DNA from: Eurosta solidaginis
Lineage: Eukaryota > Arthropoda > Insecta > Diptera > Tephritidae
DNA: 64,000 nt
Assembly: GCF_040869045.1 (NCBI RefSeq)
Contig: NC_090323.1
Span: forward strand, 260,466,392 to 260,530,391
Reading direction: 5' to 3'
Numbering within the stretch: position 1 is the first letter of the stretch; each line of letters begins with the position of its first letter. Position numbers and translations under genes: made by a program. Of this stretch, positions 1 through 11,767 are shown piece by piece. Under the pieces are notes generated by a model, which searched no databases, was not told the origin of the DNA, and saw only the letters and a program-made list of their open reading frames with translations.

Positions 1-1666
1 AAACTGGTTTTATGGCAGTATACAATATATCACTTAATTAGTTTGCGAACAAATATAACTTAATAAGTGGGGTATGTGTGCTTCTCCGTATTTAATCTGG
101 TTTTATGGCAGTATACAATATATTACTTAATTAGTTTGCGAACAAATATAACTTAATAAGTGGGGTATGTGTGCTTCTCCGTATTTAATCCGGTTTTATG
201 GCAGTATACAATATATTACTTAATTAGTTTGCGAACAAATATAACTTAATAAGTGGGATATCTGTGCTTCTCCATATTTAAACTGGTTTTATGGCAGTGT
301 ACAATATATCACTTAATTAGTTTGCGAACAAATATAACTTAATAGGTGGGATATGTGTGCTTCTCCATATTTAATCTGGTTTTATGGCAGTATACAATAT
401 ATCACTTAATTAGTTTGCGAACAAATATAACTTAATAAGTGGGGTATGTGTGCTTTTCCGTAATTAATCTGGTTTTATTGCAGTATACAATATATCACTT
501 AATTAGTTTGCGAACAAATATAACTTAATAAGTGGGATATCTGTGCTTCTCCATATTTAATCTGGTTTTATGGCAGTATAAAATATATCACTTAATTAGT
601 TTGCGAACAAATATAACTTAATAAGTGGGGTATGTGTGCTTCTCCGTATTTAATCTGGTTTTATGGCAGTATACAATATATTACTTAATTAGTTTGCGAA
701 CAAAATATAACTTAATAAGTGGGGTATGTGTGCTTCTCCGTATTTAATCTGGTTTTTTGGCAGTATACAATATATTACTTAATTAGTTTGCGAACAAAAA
801 TAACTTAATAAGTGGGATATGTGTGCTTCTCCGTATTTAATCTGGTTTTATGGCAGTATACAATATATCACTTAATTAGTTTGCGAACAAATAGAACTTA
901 ATAAGTGGGGTATGTGTGCTTCTCCGTATTTAATCTGGTTTTATGGCAGTATACAATATATTACTTAATTAGTTTTCGAACAAATATAACTTAATAAGTG
1001 GGATATGTGTGCTTCTCCATATTTAATCTGGTTTTATGGCAGTATACAATATATCACTTAATTAGTTTGCGAACAAATTTAACTTAATAAGTGGGGTATG
1101 TGTGCTTTTCCGTATTTAATCCGGTTGTATTGCAGTATACAATATATTACTTAATTAGTTTGCGAACAAATATAACTTAATAAGTGGGATATGTGTGCTT
1201 CTCCATATTTAATCTGGTTTTAGGGCAGTATACAATATATCACTTAATTAGTTTCCGAACAAATTTAACTTAATAAGTGGGGTATGTGTGCTTTTCCGTA
1301 TTTAATCTGGTTGTATTGCATTATACAATAGATCACTTAATTATTTTGCTTTTCCGTATTTAATTTGGTTTTATTGCAGTATACAGTAGATCACTTAATT
1401 AGTTTGCGAACAAATATAAATTAATAAGTGGGGTATGTGTGCTTCTCCGTATTTAATCTGGTTTTATGGCAGTATACAATATATTACTTAATTAGTTTGC
1501 GAACAAATATAACTTAATAAGTGGGGTATGTGTACTTCTCCGTATTTAATCTGGTTTTATGGTAGTATACAATATATTACTTAATTAGTTTGCGAACAAA
1601 TATAACTTAATAAGCGGGGTATGTGTGCTTCTCCGTATTTAATCTGGTTTTATGGTAGTATACAAT
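1..1666. repeat. 93-bp satellite array, about 18 copies
   Basis: Direct tandem repeat of an AT-rich 93-bp unit; the landmark ctggttttatggcagtatac starts at 4 and again at 97 and recurs through to 1640. Copies differ by scattered substitutions (cacttaatta/tacttaatta, gtggggtatg/gtgggatatg). One copy near 1320-1360 is shortened by about half, as expected after unequal exchange. The array is open at the left edge, so the true size is unknown, and it ends abruptly at 1666. No coding potential. It resembles a pericentromeric or interspersed satellite block; its class is inferred from structure only. Confidence 0.95.
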
Positions 1667-1676
1667 CTGTTTGAAA

Positions 1677-3466
1677 CACAATGCCCTGACGCCGCGAAAT
1701 AAACGCGATGAACTTCGCCTCGTTAAATAGAATCACCATAATTACATGATGGTGAACACAATGAAACCGAAGAGCGAACGTCATTTTGCGACGATATATT
1801 TATTTCTATCGTCGCCGCCGGGCGATTAACTTAATTAAGGTGAATATATTGGTAATTATTTCTGTAAATAAATTTTGGTTGAATGTGGTATTTTGTTTGC
1901 ATAAGAACTCGTTGTATCACATGAGTTTCTAACACATGGTAATTTTTTCGAAATTAAAATTCTATTAAAGTTTTGGCAAGGACTTTATTCGACTTATATT
2001 GTGGTTTATGAATTTTTGTGCAATAAATTATATTAGCATATCCATGTTTGCATAATTAGCTGCCAGTTTTTGCCTAAACGCTTTATTTTTCGCTTACAGT
2101 GAAAAATGCCGATAACGAGGAGGGTACTGTAAAATGTTTGGTATAATGAAAAACAGCAGAATGAAAAATGCAATGCTGTTTTAACATATATTTGCAATTA
2201 TATCGGGGATGAAAGTGAAGAAAATAATAAATTTTATAAAGATGTTCGGTAATCTGTCCATGTTTTTATATACGTTTTGAAAAAAACGTGGACGCAGGCG
2301 AATCGAACAAAGCTTGTGTTTGATACTGCAAATAAAGTGTGGTTAGATGAGATATTTGTTGCTCCAACCAAACCTTCTTCGACAACTTTTGAAGAAGAGA
2401 AACCATCAACATATAAGCACGGAAGACCTTCAAAAGAATTTTTAGATCAAAGCGAAAGAGCGAAGCGAACGAAAGTATCACCTTTATTGGAGAGTTGGTC
2501 GCAGAAGGATTAGTGTTTGCTGCTGGAGCAAGTCTCTATAAATCTGGAAAAAGAGATGCTGCAAACATTGTCAAATCTGTAAGCTCTTCTCCGTCAAAAG
2601 CGTCCAGAATGAAAAAAAAAATTTAACTTTTCTTTTAAGCAACCAGTACCTTACACAAATACAGAGGCTTTAGTTTTATACATCGATGGTGCATACACGA
2701 AAAGCACGTATACTCTGATGCGTTAGGGTGCAAAAAGCCACAACGCCAACATATACCCCTCATACCATACATTTTTAGCAGCAAAAATTTAAAGCTATCC
2801 AAAAGATGGTATCAAAATTTCCGATATATCGGCTGAAGTGCCTTTTCAAAGTTTGGTAGATCACACTACAAAAAGACTTTTAGAGCAGCAAAGAGAAGTT
2901 TTAAAGCACTGCAAATGCACTGAACTTACTTTGTATTTTATGTGGGGATGTGATGGCAGCAGCGGACATTCGCGATATAAGCAAAGGTTTGACGACAGTA
3001 GCGCAGAAAAAACAGACGAATTCTTGTTTGCAATTTATTTAGTTCCTTTGAAACTCAAGGAAAATAATAAAATTATTTGGCACAACCCACGTCCATCTTC
3101 TACAAGATTTTGTAGGCCAATCAAACTTATTTTTGAAAAATAAAGTAACTCGTTGATTGAAAAAGAAATAACTGCCATAAAAGCTGAAATAACTGCGATA
3201 GTTCCAACTCAAATTCCTGAAGAAGATGAACAAATTAATGTCACTCATAATTTTTTTTTGACGATGATTGATGACAAAATATTTTCGACAGTCGCGCATT
3301 CCTCTTCTCAATGTTGTGGAATTTGTGGAGCATCACCAAAATTTATGAATAACCTGAGGGCAATAGAAAAATTTGATCCAAAAGAAAACCTTTTCGAGTA
3401 TGGCCTGTCAAGGCTTGGATAAGGTGTTTTGAATGTGTTCTTCACATTGCGTACAAACTAAATGTT
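1677..3466 (+). mobile_element. Remnant of a Transib/RAG1-like DNA transposon
   Basis: The block between the satellite and the TRE130 repeat starts with cacaatg at 1677-1683, which fits the CACWATG end of Transib terminal repeats, and contains the broken gene at 2266-3466. The right terminus is missing because TRE130 begins within the coding region at about 3467. A 9-bp perfect stem (1788-1796 with 1807-1815, 10-nt loop) lies in the 5' non-coding part. Assignment to Transib rests on the terminal heptamer plus remembered family motifs in the protein, so it is moderate. Confidence 0.5.
2266..3466 (+). pseudogene. Broken transposase-like gene (probably Transib type)
   Basis: Coding pieces read in at least three phases: 2277-2513 (basic segment with KHGRPSKEFLDQSERAKR), 2490-2630 (ELVAEGLVFAAGASLYKSGK, shifted frame), 2660-3143 (WGCDGSSGHSRYKQRF near 2943-2988 and NPRPSSTRFCRPIKL near 3083-3127), 3153-3422 (CGICGASP), then a shifted frame from about 3410 (AWIRCFECVLHIAYKLNV). 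A TAG at about 2725 and several frameshifts show it is dead. I associate the CDGSSG and RPSSTRFCRPIK blocks with arthropod and cnidarian Transib-like transposases; the first catalytic Asp would be in CDGSSG. The C-terminal part with the expected Glu is missing. An uncharacterised arthropod repeat protein of another class is the alternative. Confidence 0.55.
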
Positions 3467-4905
3467 AACAAGTAAGGATGGCTAAGTTCGGGTGTAACCG
3501 AACATTACATACTCAGCAGAGAGCTATGGAGACAAAATAAGGGAAAATCACCATGTAGGAAAATGGACATAGGGTAACCCTGGAATGTGTTTGTATGACA
3601 TGTGTATCAAATGGAATGTATCAAAGAGTATTTTAAAAGGGAGTAGGCCATAGATCTATGGGTGGACGCCATTTAGGGATATCGCCATAAAGGTTGACCA
3701 GGTCGGAATCTACAATTTGTTTGTACGATATGGGTATCAACTGAAGGGTGTTAATGAATATTTTAAAAGGGCGTGGACTTAGTTCAATAGGTGGACGCCT
3801 TTTCGAGATATCGCAATAAAGGTAGACCAGGGGTGACTCTAGAATTTGTTTGTACGATATGGGTATCTAATGAAAAGTGTTAATGAATATTTTAAAAGAC
3901 GTTGGGCCTTAGCTCTATAGGTGGACGCCTTTTCGAGATATCGCAATAAAGGTGGACCAGGGGTGACTCTAGAATTTGTTTGTACGATATGGGTATCTAA
4001 TGAAAAGTGTTAATGAATATTTTAAAAGGCGTTGGGCCTTAGTTCTATAGGTGGACGCCTTTTCGTGATATCACCATAAATGTGGACCAGGGGTGACTCT
4101 AGAATTTGTTTGTACAACATGGATATCAAATGAAAGGTGTTAATGAGTATTTTAAAAGGGCGTGGGACTTAGTTCTATAGGTGGACGCCTTTTCGAGATA
4201 TCGCCATAAAGGTGGACCAGAGGTGACTCTAGAATTTGTTTGTACGACATGGGTATCAAATGAAAGGTGTTAATGAGAATTTTAAAAGGGAGTGGGCCTT
4301 AGTTCTATAGGTGGACGCCTTTTCGAGATATCGCAATAAAGGTGGACCAGGGGTGACTCTAGAATTTGTTTGTACGACATGGGTATCAAATGAAAGGTGT
4401 TAATGAGTATTTTAAAAGACGTTGGGCCTTAGTTCTATAGGTGGACGCCTTTTCGAGATATCGGCATAAAGGTGGATCAGTGGTAACTATAGAATTTGTT
4501 TGTACGACATGGGTATCAAATGAAAGGTGTTAATGAGTATTTTAAAAGGGCGTGGGCCTTAGTTCTATAGGTGGACGCCTTTTCGAGATATCGCCATAAA
4601 GATGGACCAGGGCGACTCTAGAATTTGTTTGTACGACATGGGTATCAAATGAAAGGTGTTAATGAGTATTTTAAAATGGCGTGGGCCTTAGTTCTATAGG
4701 TGGACGCCTTTTCGAGATATTGCCATAAAGGTGGACCAGGGGTGACTCTAGAATTTGTTTGTACGATATGGGTATCAAATAAAAGGTGCTAATCAGTATT
4801 TTAAAAGGAAGTAGGGCTTAGTTCTATAGGTGGACGCCTTTTCGAGATATCGCCATAAAAGTGGACCAGGGGCGACTCTAGAATTTGTTTGTACGATATG
4901 GGTAT
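3467..4905 (+). repeat. TRE130 copy a, left part (130-bp tandem array)
   Basis: Starts with aacaagtaagg and the 6-bp-stem hairpin gttcgg/ccgaac at 3486-3503, then runs into a tandem array with a period of 129-130 bp (landmark aatttgtttgtac at 3714, 3843, 3973, 4103, 4233). About nine units are present, each with atatcg, ggtggac and ttttaaaag blocks. The array stops at 4905 where LINE-A's tail begins and resumes after 10244. Same family as 38266-40702 (opposite strand) and 51291-52270. No ORF of interest. Confidence 0.9.
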
Positions 4906-5058
4906 TTATTTATTTATTATTTAAAGTCGACGACAAACTATGGTCGACTGCATAATATAAAAGATATATAAATATACAACTCAAAAGATAAAATTTAAGA
5001 TATATCGAAATTACAACAATGTCATATTACAAACAAAGATATATTAATGAACATTATA

Positions 5059-5266
5059 CTACGTTTCCACCAAACCCAAACTCCGTGTTTGCCAGTTTCG
5101 TAAGACTGTTAAAACATGTCTAAAAATATCGCTAAACTATCGAAAAACGCGTTTTAACTTGGGTATCAATAATGCGAAAGCAAAAATCAAAAGTTGCATT
5201 TCTGCCAAGAGATATTTTGCATAAAAGGGTTGGCAAACACGGAGTTTCGGTTTGGTGGAAACGTAG
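5059..5266. mobile_element. 208-bp MITE with about 36-bp TIRs
   Basis: ctacgtttccaccaaac begins the element at 5059 and its inverted copy ending ggtggaaacgtag closes it at 5266; the inner arms (aaactccgtgtttgcca / tggcaaacacggagttt) also pair. Flanks show cattatac (5052-5059) and cattacac (5267-5274), an imperfect 8-bp direct repeat that would fit hAT-type integration. There is no coding capacity. It lies in the 3' UTR of LINE-A. Confidence 0.75.
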
Positions 5267-5344
5267 CATTACACTTTAATTTCAGAATATAATAATAATA
5301 AGAAATATGAGCAGAAATAAGATCTTATACCGAAATCTTATACT

Positions 5345-5665
5345 GGCGGAATGCATCAGATTCCGCTCAGCATGATTTCGGAATGCAGTGGATTCTAATC
5401 TTCCTGTTGGAATGCAACAAGATTCCAATCAGCATGTCATGGGAATCCGGCAGTGCTAAGAGTAGTGTAATGAGGATACGCCATCACAAGGCATAAAAAA
5501 GTAACATGACCTGTGTTGTTGGAATGCACCGGATTCCAATCAGCTCGATGCCTGACCCATAAGATAATACTGCCGGAATGCATACGATTCCGGTCAGTGA
5601 CTCATGAAAAAGCATGTTTTTTACGTTGTTGGAATGCACCAGATTCCAATCAACACAGTACTGTT
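5345..5665. repeat. Cluster of six short palindromes (ggaatgca..gattcc)
   Basis: The pattern ggaatgca-N(3-5)-gattcc recurs at about 5348, 5379, 5409, 5520, 5574 and 5630; flanking bases often extend the pairing (ttggaat...attccaat). Each copy can form a small hairpin with a 5- to 7-bp stem. The copies share the core but not the spacers, so selection or copying of the hairpin itself is suggested. A related set is at 37085-37400. Function is unknown. Confidence 0.7.
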
Positions 5666-5901
5666 CCTCCATCCTTAAACGAGATAGTTCCTGTTTTTTA
5701 TGGAAGAAATAAAATGCCGGCAAATTAAATTAAATTATCTTGTATCTCTTAAATTAGATAGTCAAGTATTGTATTACGTATAGTGGCAAAAGTACATTCA
5801 AGAATGATACAGCTATACAAGTCATTGTAGTGCGCGCACCAGATAAGAAGAGGATTGTTTTTAGCAAAGTTTGGACGACAAAGGGGTAAATAGAAAGGAA
5901 C

Positions 5902-7200
5902 TTAGTGTCTGGATACTCTAGGGGGAGCCGCAAAAAACAAGCGGCTGAGAAGGTCCGCAGAATCAATTTCCCCCATAATGAGCTTATGGATGAACAATAC
6001 CCCCAGTAAAATTCTCCGATTTTCCAGAGTGGGTAAGTTAATAAGAAGAAGTATACTTCTGTATGGAGGAAGGTGGAGACTTGAGTTCCAATTAAGGCCG
6101 CGCGATGCAAATATCAAAAATTGCTTTTGAACTGACTCAAGACGCTTTATATGCTTTTGAGAAACAGGGGACCAAACGCATGAACAATACTCGAGTATTG
6201 GACGAACCAGCGATGTGTAAAGAACCTTAGTGAGGTACGGATCCAAGTAAACCCAACGCTTTGTTGGTAATAGATGAAATATGCATGTTAAACCTCAATT
6301 TCGGATCAAAAAGAACACCTAGATCATTTGCAATAGATATACGCTCTAAAGGCGTACCATCTATTACATAAGGTTTCAATGCTGGCTTCACTCGGTGAAA
6401 TGTATTACATGCTTACTTAGAGCAATTTAAAGCTAGTAGATTTGTTGTGCACCAACATTGGAACGAGTCCAAGTCGGCCTGAAGAAGATCCAAGGAACTC
6501 AAATCGGTAGGACAGTAAGTGTAGCAAAGTTTTACATCATCCGCATACATTATAGTATGGGAATATAATATTGTCTGTGGCAAGTCATTAATGAAAAGGG
6601 CAAAGGGCCTAGATGACTTCCCTGGGGAACGCCGGAGGAAACTCCGATCGATTCCTACAGATTGCACTTGAACAGGACTTTTTGGGTCCGGTTAGAAAGA
6701 TAGCTTTTCAGCCACATTAATAGGTGAAACGGAAAGCCCAGTAAATCAAGCTTATGAATATGTAACTCATGGTTGACGGTATCAAATGCTTTGCTGAAGT
6801 CCGCGTAGATGACATCCATTTGCTTGTTCGCTAAAAATCCTTCCATAACTATAGAGGTGAATACAAGCAAATTTGTAGTGGTTGACCTTTGACGAATGAA
6901 ACCGTGTTGGCATGGAGATAAAAGACTAGAACACTGATATTGGAGTTGCATGGTAACAACGTGTTCAAAGACTTTAGGAATGACTGAAAGTTTAGCAATA
7001 CCCCTGTAGTTTTCAACTTTTGACTTACTACCTTTTTTATGCAGGGGTATAATAAAATACTGTTTCCAAAGTGCCGGGAATGACGCAGACCCCAGAGATT
7101 GCTCAAATAATTTTAAAAAAGGCTTATACATATTTTCGGCGCAGTACCTAAGCACGCAACTAGGAACACCGTCCGGTCCCGGAGAAAAGGTGGGCTTCAA
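5902..7200 (-). pseudogene. LINE-A ORF2, reverse transcriptase
   Basis: Three minus-strand frames in succession: 7200-6655 with SPGPDGVPSCVL, FIIPLHKKGSK and motif A YADFSKAFDTVNH; 6667-6413 with FINDLP and the catalytic box MYADDVKLCY; 6246-5902 with LVRPILEYCSCVWSP, typical of the C-terminal part of Jockey/CR1 RTs. Motif B (GVPQG..) is damaged between the first two frames. The order and spacing match a normal LINE RT, with at least two frameshifts. Confidence 0.82.
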
Positions 7201-7439
7201 AGATTGAAGACTCTGAAGAACAATATTACCATCAATAGTAGGATTCCTAATGGAATTCGAGCTATCTAAGCGATAGGGATATTGACCGGAATGAAAACCA
7301 CTAGATGAATACGTGGACTTAAAGAACTTAGAAAATAGTTCAGCAACGTCGTCATCAGTGCAAGCTTTTTTACATCCAAAGGTTAATGAGGAAGGATACC
7401 CAGAAGTTTTCCGCTTTGAATTTACGAAACTGTAAAACT

Positions 7440-8510
7440 TTTTTGGATTTTAAAAAAATTGGGCTTTACAACAACTCAAGTAATTTTTATAACAAACCTG
7501 ATTAAGACGGTGAAATTTAGAATGAGCTATTAGATATTTAGAGAGGTCTGCAGATGGTCCAGATTTCTTGAATCTCTTATAAAGCCTAGATTTAATGTTA
7601 TTAAGTCTGATAAGTTGCCTTGAAAACCAAGCAGCGAGTAGGAATGCAGGTACCAAAAAAGCCACCAAGCGTACTGTAAAATATAGAGATTGCCGAATCG
7701 ACATCAGTTCAAGCATAGAGATTTGACCAATCATGGGAAGCCAACAGATCATTGAGCATAATGAAATTCGCTTTGTAGAAGCATCTAGATCGGGGACGAG
7801 ACTGTACTTGAATCCTACGGGGTAGGCTGATGTCAAGTGATAACTCTAGCGTAGGGTGAAGAGGGTCTTCTGAAAGGGATAAAGGTGGGATTTGCGTAAG
7901 GGCAGTACCCACCGAGCCATCCACAAATACTAAATCCAGCATTTTATTTCCACTATTTGGAACATTGTTAATCTGTAAAAGAGATGAGTCTAACAAGCAA
8001 TTGAGAAACTCATCATGTTCAGCAGTGGGAGTTAAAAAGTTTGAATAACTTAAATTAACCCAACTAACTGTTGGCAAGTTAAAGTCACCAACAACAACAA
8101 GTTGATCGTTATCTCCCAACTGCGACTGCAAATCGCAGATGGCCGAGCTATGACTAGCATAAACATCCATATCCGAACGAGGTGGTATATACGAACAACA
8201 AACAATTACGCTATAGCTACCGAATGAAAGCCTAACTGCTATGAATTCGATATGAGAGATACTGTCTAGCGAAATCAACTCAGATGATAGGTTAGATTCA
8301 ACAGCAATAAGGACACCTCCCACTCTAGAGATGCGATCACGCCGATAAACAGCATATTCATTTGAAAAAACCTCAGAATTGTAATTATCATGCTTTAGCC
8401 AGGTCTCCGTAAAAGCTACAACTTGTGCAGAAAAGTTGAAAGAATTAAGGAAGAATGGAACAAGTTTTGATCGTAAACCACGAACATTTTGGTAATTAAT
8501 GAGAAGACGG
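7440..8510 (-). pseudogene. LINE-A ORF2, AP-endonuclease domain and linker
   Basis: On the minus strand from about 8505 the frame reads YQNVRGLRSK, FTETWLKHDN (catalytic Glu in ETWL), GGVLIAV, VVVGDFNLP (Asp/Asn pair, near 8070-8095), LDLVFVDGS and SEDPLHPTL, the last at the place of the usual SDH motif (Ser-Glu-Asp-Pro-Leu-His here). This is the APE-like endonuclease that nicks target DNA for target-primed reverse transcription. The frame is open to 7709; a second frame covers 7450-7836 with the linker (RFKKSGPSADLSKYLIAHSK). Frame changes near 7720-7830 disrupt the gene. Confidence 0.8.
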
Positions 8511-8523
8511 GACAGATCAGCAG

Positions 8524-9690
8524 TTACCTTTGTGTTGTTATTACTGTGTTCGTCATACCGTTTTTTGGCTGTAATAAAACAGGTTCAGCCCTCGCCTTTC
8601 TTGTGATCAAGTGAACCACAGTATGCTTAGGCCAAAAAGAGGAATCAAGTACCTTATCGATATATACATCTGAAAGGGATATTTTAAATGAGGAGATGTC
8701 TCTCTCATATTTAAAGTTAAATTTATACACATTGATGTTACTAGTGGGTGCAACACCAAGTTTAGAGCAAACGTAATGAGCAATATCATTTTCGGTAAGC
8801 GAGGCGTGTAATCGGGACACAAATACAGCCCTACGAGGTGGCACGGAAGTCACCTGCAAAGGAGTAGCGGATAGCACACCAGAGAGCTGGGAAGGTGCGG
8901 CCGTTATAGGACAGTTGACAGAAAACGCATTGCTTGACCTATCATTGGTTATCGAGCCCGTCAATGAAGTACTATTTTTTTCAGGTACACTTGTATCGCT
9001 AGCAACAACCCCAGTATCGGTAACTGTTATTGTTGGAGCTAAAGATACCGGTGGAGGTGTAGGATGAATTGGGGAGTCCAGCGAAATCAACATTGGTGAC
9101 GTAGAACAAACAGCCGCAAAGGTACCACTATTAGTTCGTGCATCGTTTAATTTGCCAGAGATCGTGTCACTTGAAGTCTCGACACAGCCTTGTGGAGATT
9201 CTTGTGGAGATTCCTGAGCTGCATTGTTCATAACCTTTTTGGTAAGCCTGTTCGTATCAGTCAACGCGGTTGAAGGGACATTCGTAGGAGGACAGCTTTG
9301 CCCCTGACTCGAAGACAAGTTGGAATGATTGTTGGGCATACATTTCTTCCGTTTTAGGGATTCAGATATCACTTTCAATTTTTTAAAGTGAGCTTCCATC
9401 GTTTTGAATCTTTCGTTAAGATCACGAAACCCAATAAAAATGTTGTTGAACTCTTTCTGAGTTTGCCTCATAAAGCTCGCATGTAATTTTCTACGGAACG
9501 ACAATCATGACATGTCCAGTTCAGTCCAATTTTGCTGGATATTAGGGCAACCTACCACCTATGTGAGAGAAACCGGCACAGATAACATTAGCCATATTAT
9601 TACAGAGCCAACAACAAACATAGGTATCACCACGGGAAATTTTCTTTCGATTGGTGCACTTCTTGACACAACAATCCAACATAATTGCAA
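8524..9690 (-). pseudogene. LINE-A ORF1 (PHD-like finger plus nucleic-acid-binding region)
   Basis: The long open stretch 8524-9504 (326 codons) has a Ser/Thr-rich middle and a conserved C-terminal block with FVSRLHASLTENDI and SSFWPKHTVVHLITRK, which matches the layout of ORF1 proteins in this LINE group (compare LINE-B at 18020-18780). Upstream, in shifted frames at about 9500-9690, Cys-rich pieces (CCVKKCTNRKK, CCWLCNN, WTCHDCR) look like a degraded PHD-type finger as seen in LINE-B ORF1 (28376-28784). ORF1 proteins bind the element RNA. A frameshift near 9490-9510 separates finger from body, so this copy is inactive. Confidence 0.7.
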
Positions 9691-10112
9691 AGTTAAACAA
9701 ACCCAAATGAAAAATAGGCAAAAGAAACTATAAGTATAGGATAAATTGAACAGCTGTTCAAAAAAATATGGGCGAGAGTTATTTTGGAGCACTGGATGCA
9801 AATCGCAAGACAGCGTATAGCTAGCAGCGAACACAACAGAAAGCAAAAAGGGCACACAATGACTTGCTAATAGCAGCTACCAACAAAAAGGTATGCAGTT
9901 ATCACAAATTTTTGTGAAAATCTATGATATATGAACACACAGACTGAATGTTTAAATTGCACAAAAAGCCACTATGTATATTGCACTGTGTAAAGATTTA
10001 ATACGAAATTAAAGTTATAAACTGTTTTTTATTATATTAGTGAATATTTATAAAAGATAAAACTTGATTACAAAGTAAAAAGAATAACAATTCGAAGAGC
10101 GATCAAAAACAC

Positions 10113-11766
10113 GTCCGCGCACGGCAAAGTTACCAGATGTTGTGCCCAGGAACGTACATACCAAATTTCATCAAGATACCTCAAAATTTACTCAAGCTAT
10201 CCTGTTAACGGACAAACGGACGGACGGACGGACGGACGGACATGGCTCAAATGAAAGGTGTTAATGAGTATTTTAAAAGGGCGTGGGCCATAGTTCTATA
10301 GGTGGATGCCTTTTCGGGATATCGCCATAAAGGTGGACCAGGGGTGACTCTAGAATTTGTTTGTACGATATGGGTATCAAATGAAAGGTGTTAATGAGTA
10401 TTTTAAAAGGGAATGGTCCCTAGTTCTATAGGTGGACGCCTTTTCGAGATATCGCCATAAAGGTGGGCCAGGGGCGACTCTAGAATTCGTTTGTACGATA
10501 TGGGTATCAAATGAAAGGTGTTAATGAGTATTTTAAAAGGGCGTGGGCCTTAGTTCTATAAGCGCCTTTTCGAGATATCGCCAAAAAGGTGGACCAGGGG
10601 CGACTCTAGAATTTGTTTGTACGATATGGGTATCAAATGAAAGGCATTAATGAGTATTTTAGAAAGGCGTGGGACTTAGTTCTATAGGTGGAAGGCTTTT
10701 CGAGATATCGTCATAAAGGTGGACCAGGGGTCACTCTAGAATTTGTTTGAACGATATGGGTATCAAATGAAAAGTGTTAATGAGTATTTTAAAAGGGCGT
10801 GGGCCTTAGTTCTATAGGTGGACGCCTTTTCGAAATATCGCCATAAAAGTGGACCAGGGGTGACTCTAGAATTTGTTTGTACGAAATGGGTATCAAACGA
10901 AAGGTGTTAATGAGTATTCTAAAAGGAAGTGGGCCTTAGTTCTATAGGTGGATGCCTTTTCGAGATATCGCCATAAAGGTGGACCAGCGTGACTCTAGAA
11001 TTTGTTTGTACGATATGGGTATCAAATGAAAGGTGTTAATGAGTATTTTAAAAGGGAGTGGTGGTAGTTGTATATGTGAAGGTGTTTTCGAGATATTGAC
11101 CAAAATGTGGACCAGGGTGACCCAGAACTTCATCTGTCGGGTACCGCTAATTTATTTATATATGTAATACCACGAACAGTATGCCTGCCAAGATTCCAAG
11201 GGCTTTTGATTTCGCCCTGCAGAACTTTTTCATTTTCTTCTACTTCATTCATTCATATTTAGTGTGATTGATTGTAAAATTTGTAGACTAACAAATAAAT
11301 AAATAAATAAATAATATGATAGGTGTCACACCCATTTTGCAAAGTTTTTTTCTAAAGTTAAGTTTTGCGTCAATAAACCAATCCAATTACCATGTTTCAT
11401 CCCTTTTTTCGTAGTTGGTATAGAATTATGGCATTTTTTTAATTTTTCGTAACTTTCGATATCGAAAAAATGGGCGTGGTCATAGTCGGATTTCGGTCAT
11501 TTTTAATACCAATACAAAGTGAGTTCAGATAAGTACGAGAACTGAGTTTAGTAAAGATATATCGATTTTTGCTCAAGTTATCGTATAAACGGCCGAGCGA
11601 AAGGACAGACGGACGACTGTGCAAAAAACTGGGCGTGGCTTCAACCGATTTCGCCCTTTTTCACAGAAAACAGTTATCGTCCTAGAATCTAAGCCCCTAC
11701 CAAATTTCACAAGGATTGGTAAATTTTTGTTCGACTTATGGCATTAAAAGTATCCTAGACAAATTT
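10113..11766 (+). repeat. TRE130 copy a, right part
   Basis: 10137-10243 matches the distal part of TRE130 (accaaatttcatcaagatac, then a cggacgga run), as found inverted at 38411-38505. At 10244 it joins directly to a 130-bp array (about seven units, to about 11130), followed by the post-array part (gtaccgctaatttatttata at 11141, taataaata-rich 11290-11315, gggcgtggtc at 11470, cggacggacg-like run at 11610). It stops at 11766 against the gypsy remnant. The distal end lying before the array implies recombination between two TRE130 copies. Contains no gene. Confidence 0.85.
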
Positions 11767-11767
11767 A

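Larger units (their letters stand above)
4906..10112 (-). mobile_element. LINE-A, Jockey/CR1-superfamily retrotransposon, decayed
   Basis: Minus-strand non-LTR element. Its 3' tail is a taaa-rich repeat at 4906-4918 and its 5' end lies near 10112, where the sequence acacgtcc is shared with the 5' end of LINE-B at about 28878. Order on the minus strand: 5' UTR and a PHD-like finger remnant (about 9500-9690), ORF1 (8524-9504), ORF2 with endonuclease (7700-8505) and RT (5900-7200), then a 3' UTR that includes an inserted MITE and a cluster of palindromes. Frameshifts break both ORFs. It interrupts the TRE130 copy; no target duplication is evident, and the right flank (10137-10243) is a different part of TRE130 than expected, so a rearrangement accompanied or followed insertion. 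Confidence 0.85.

Noticed and set aside
1..1666. CRISPR array
   Set aside because: The whole 93-bp unit repeats without unique spacers, and the organism is a eukaryote.
9512..9733. Plus-strand frame at the LINE-A 5' end
   Set aside because: Antisense shadow of the ORF1 finger region.
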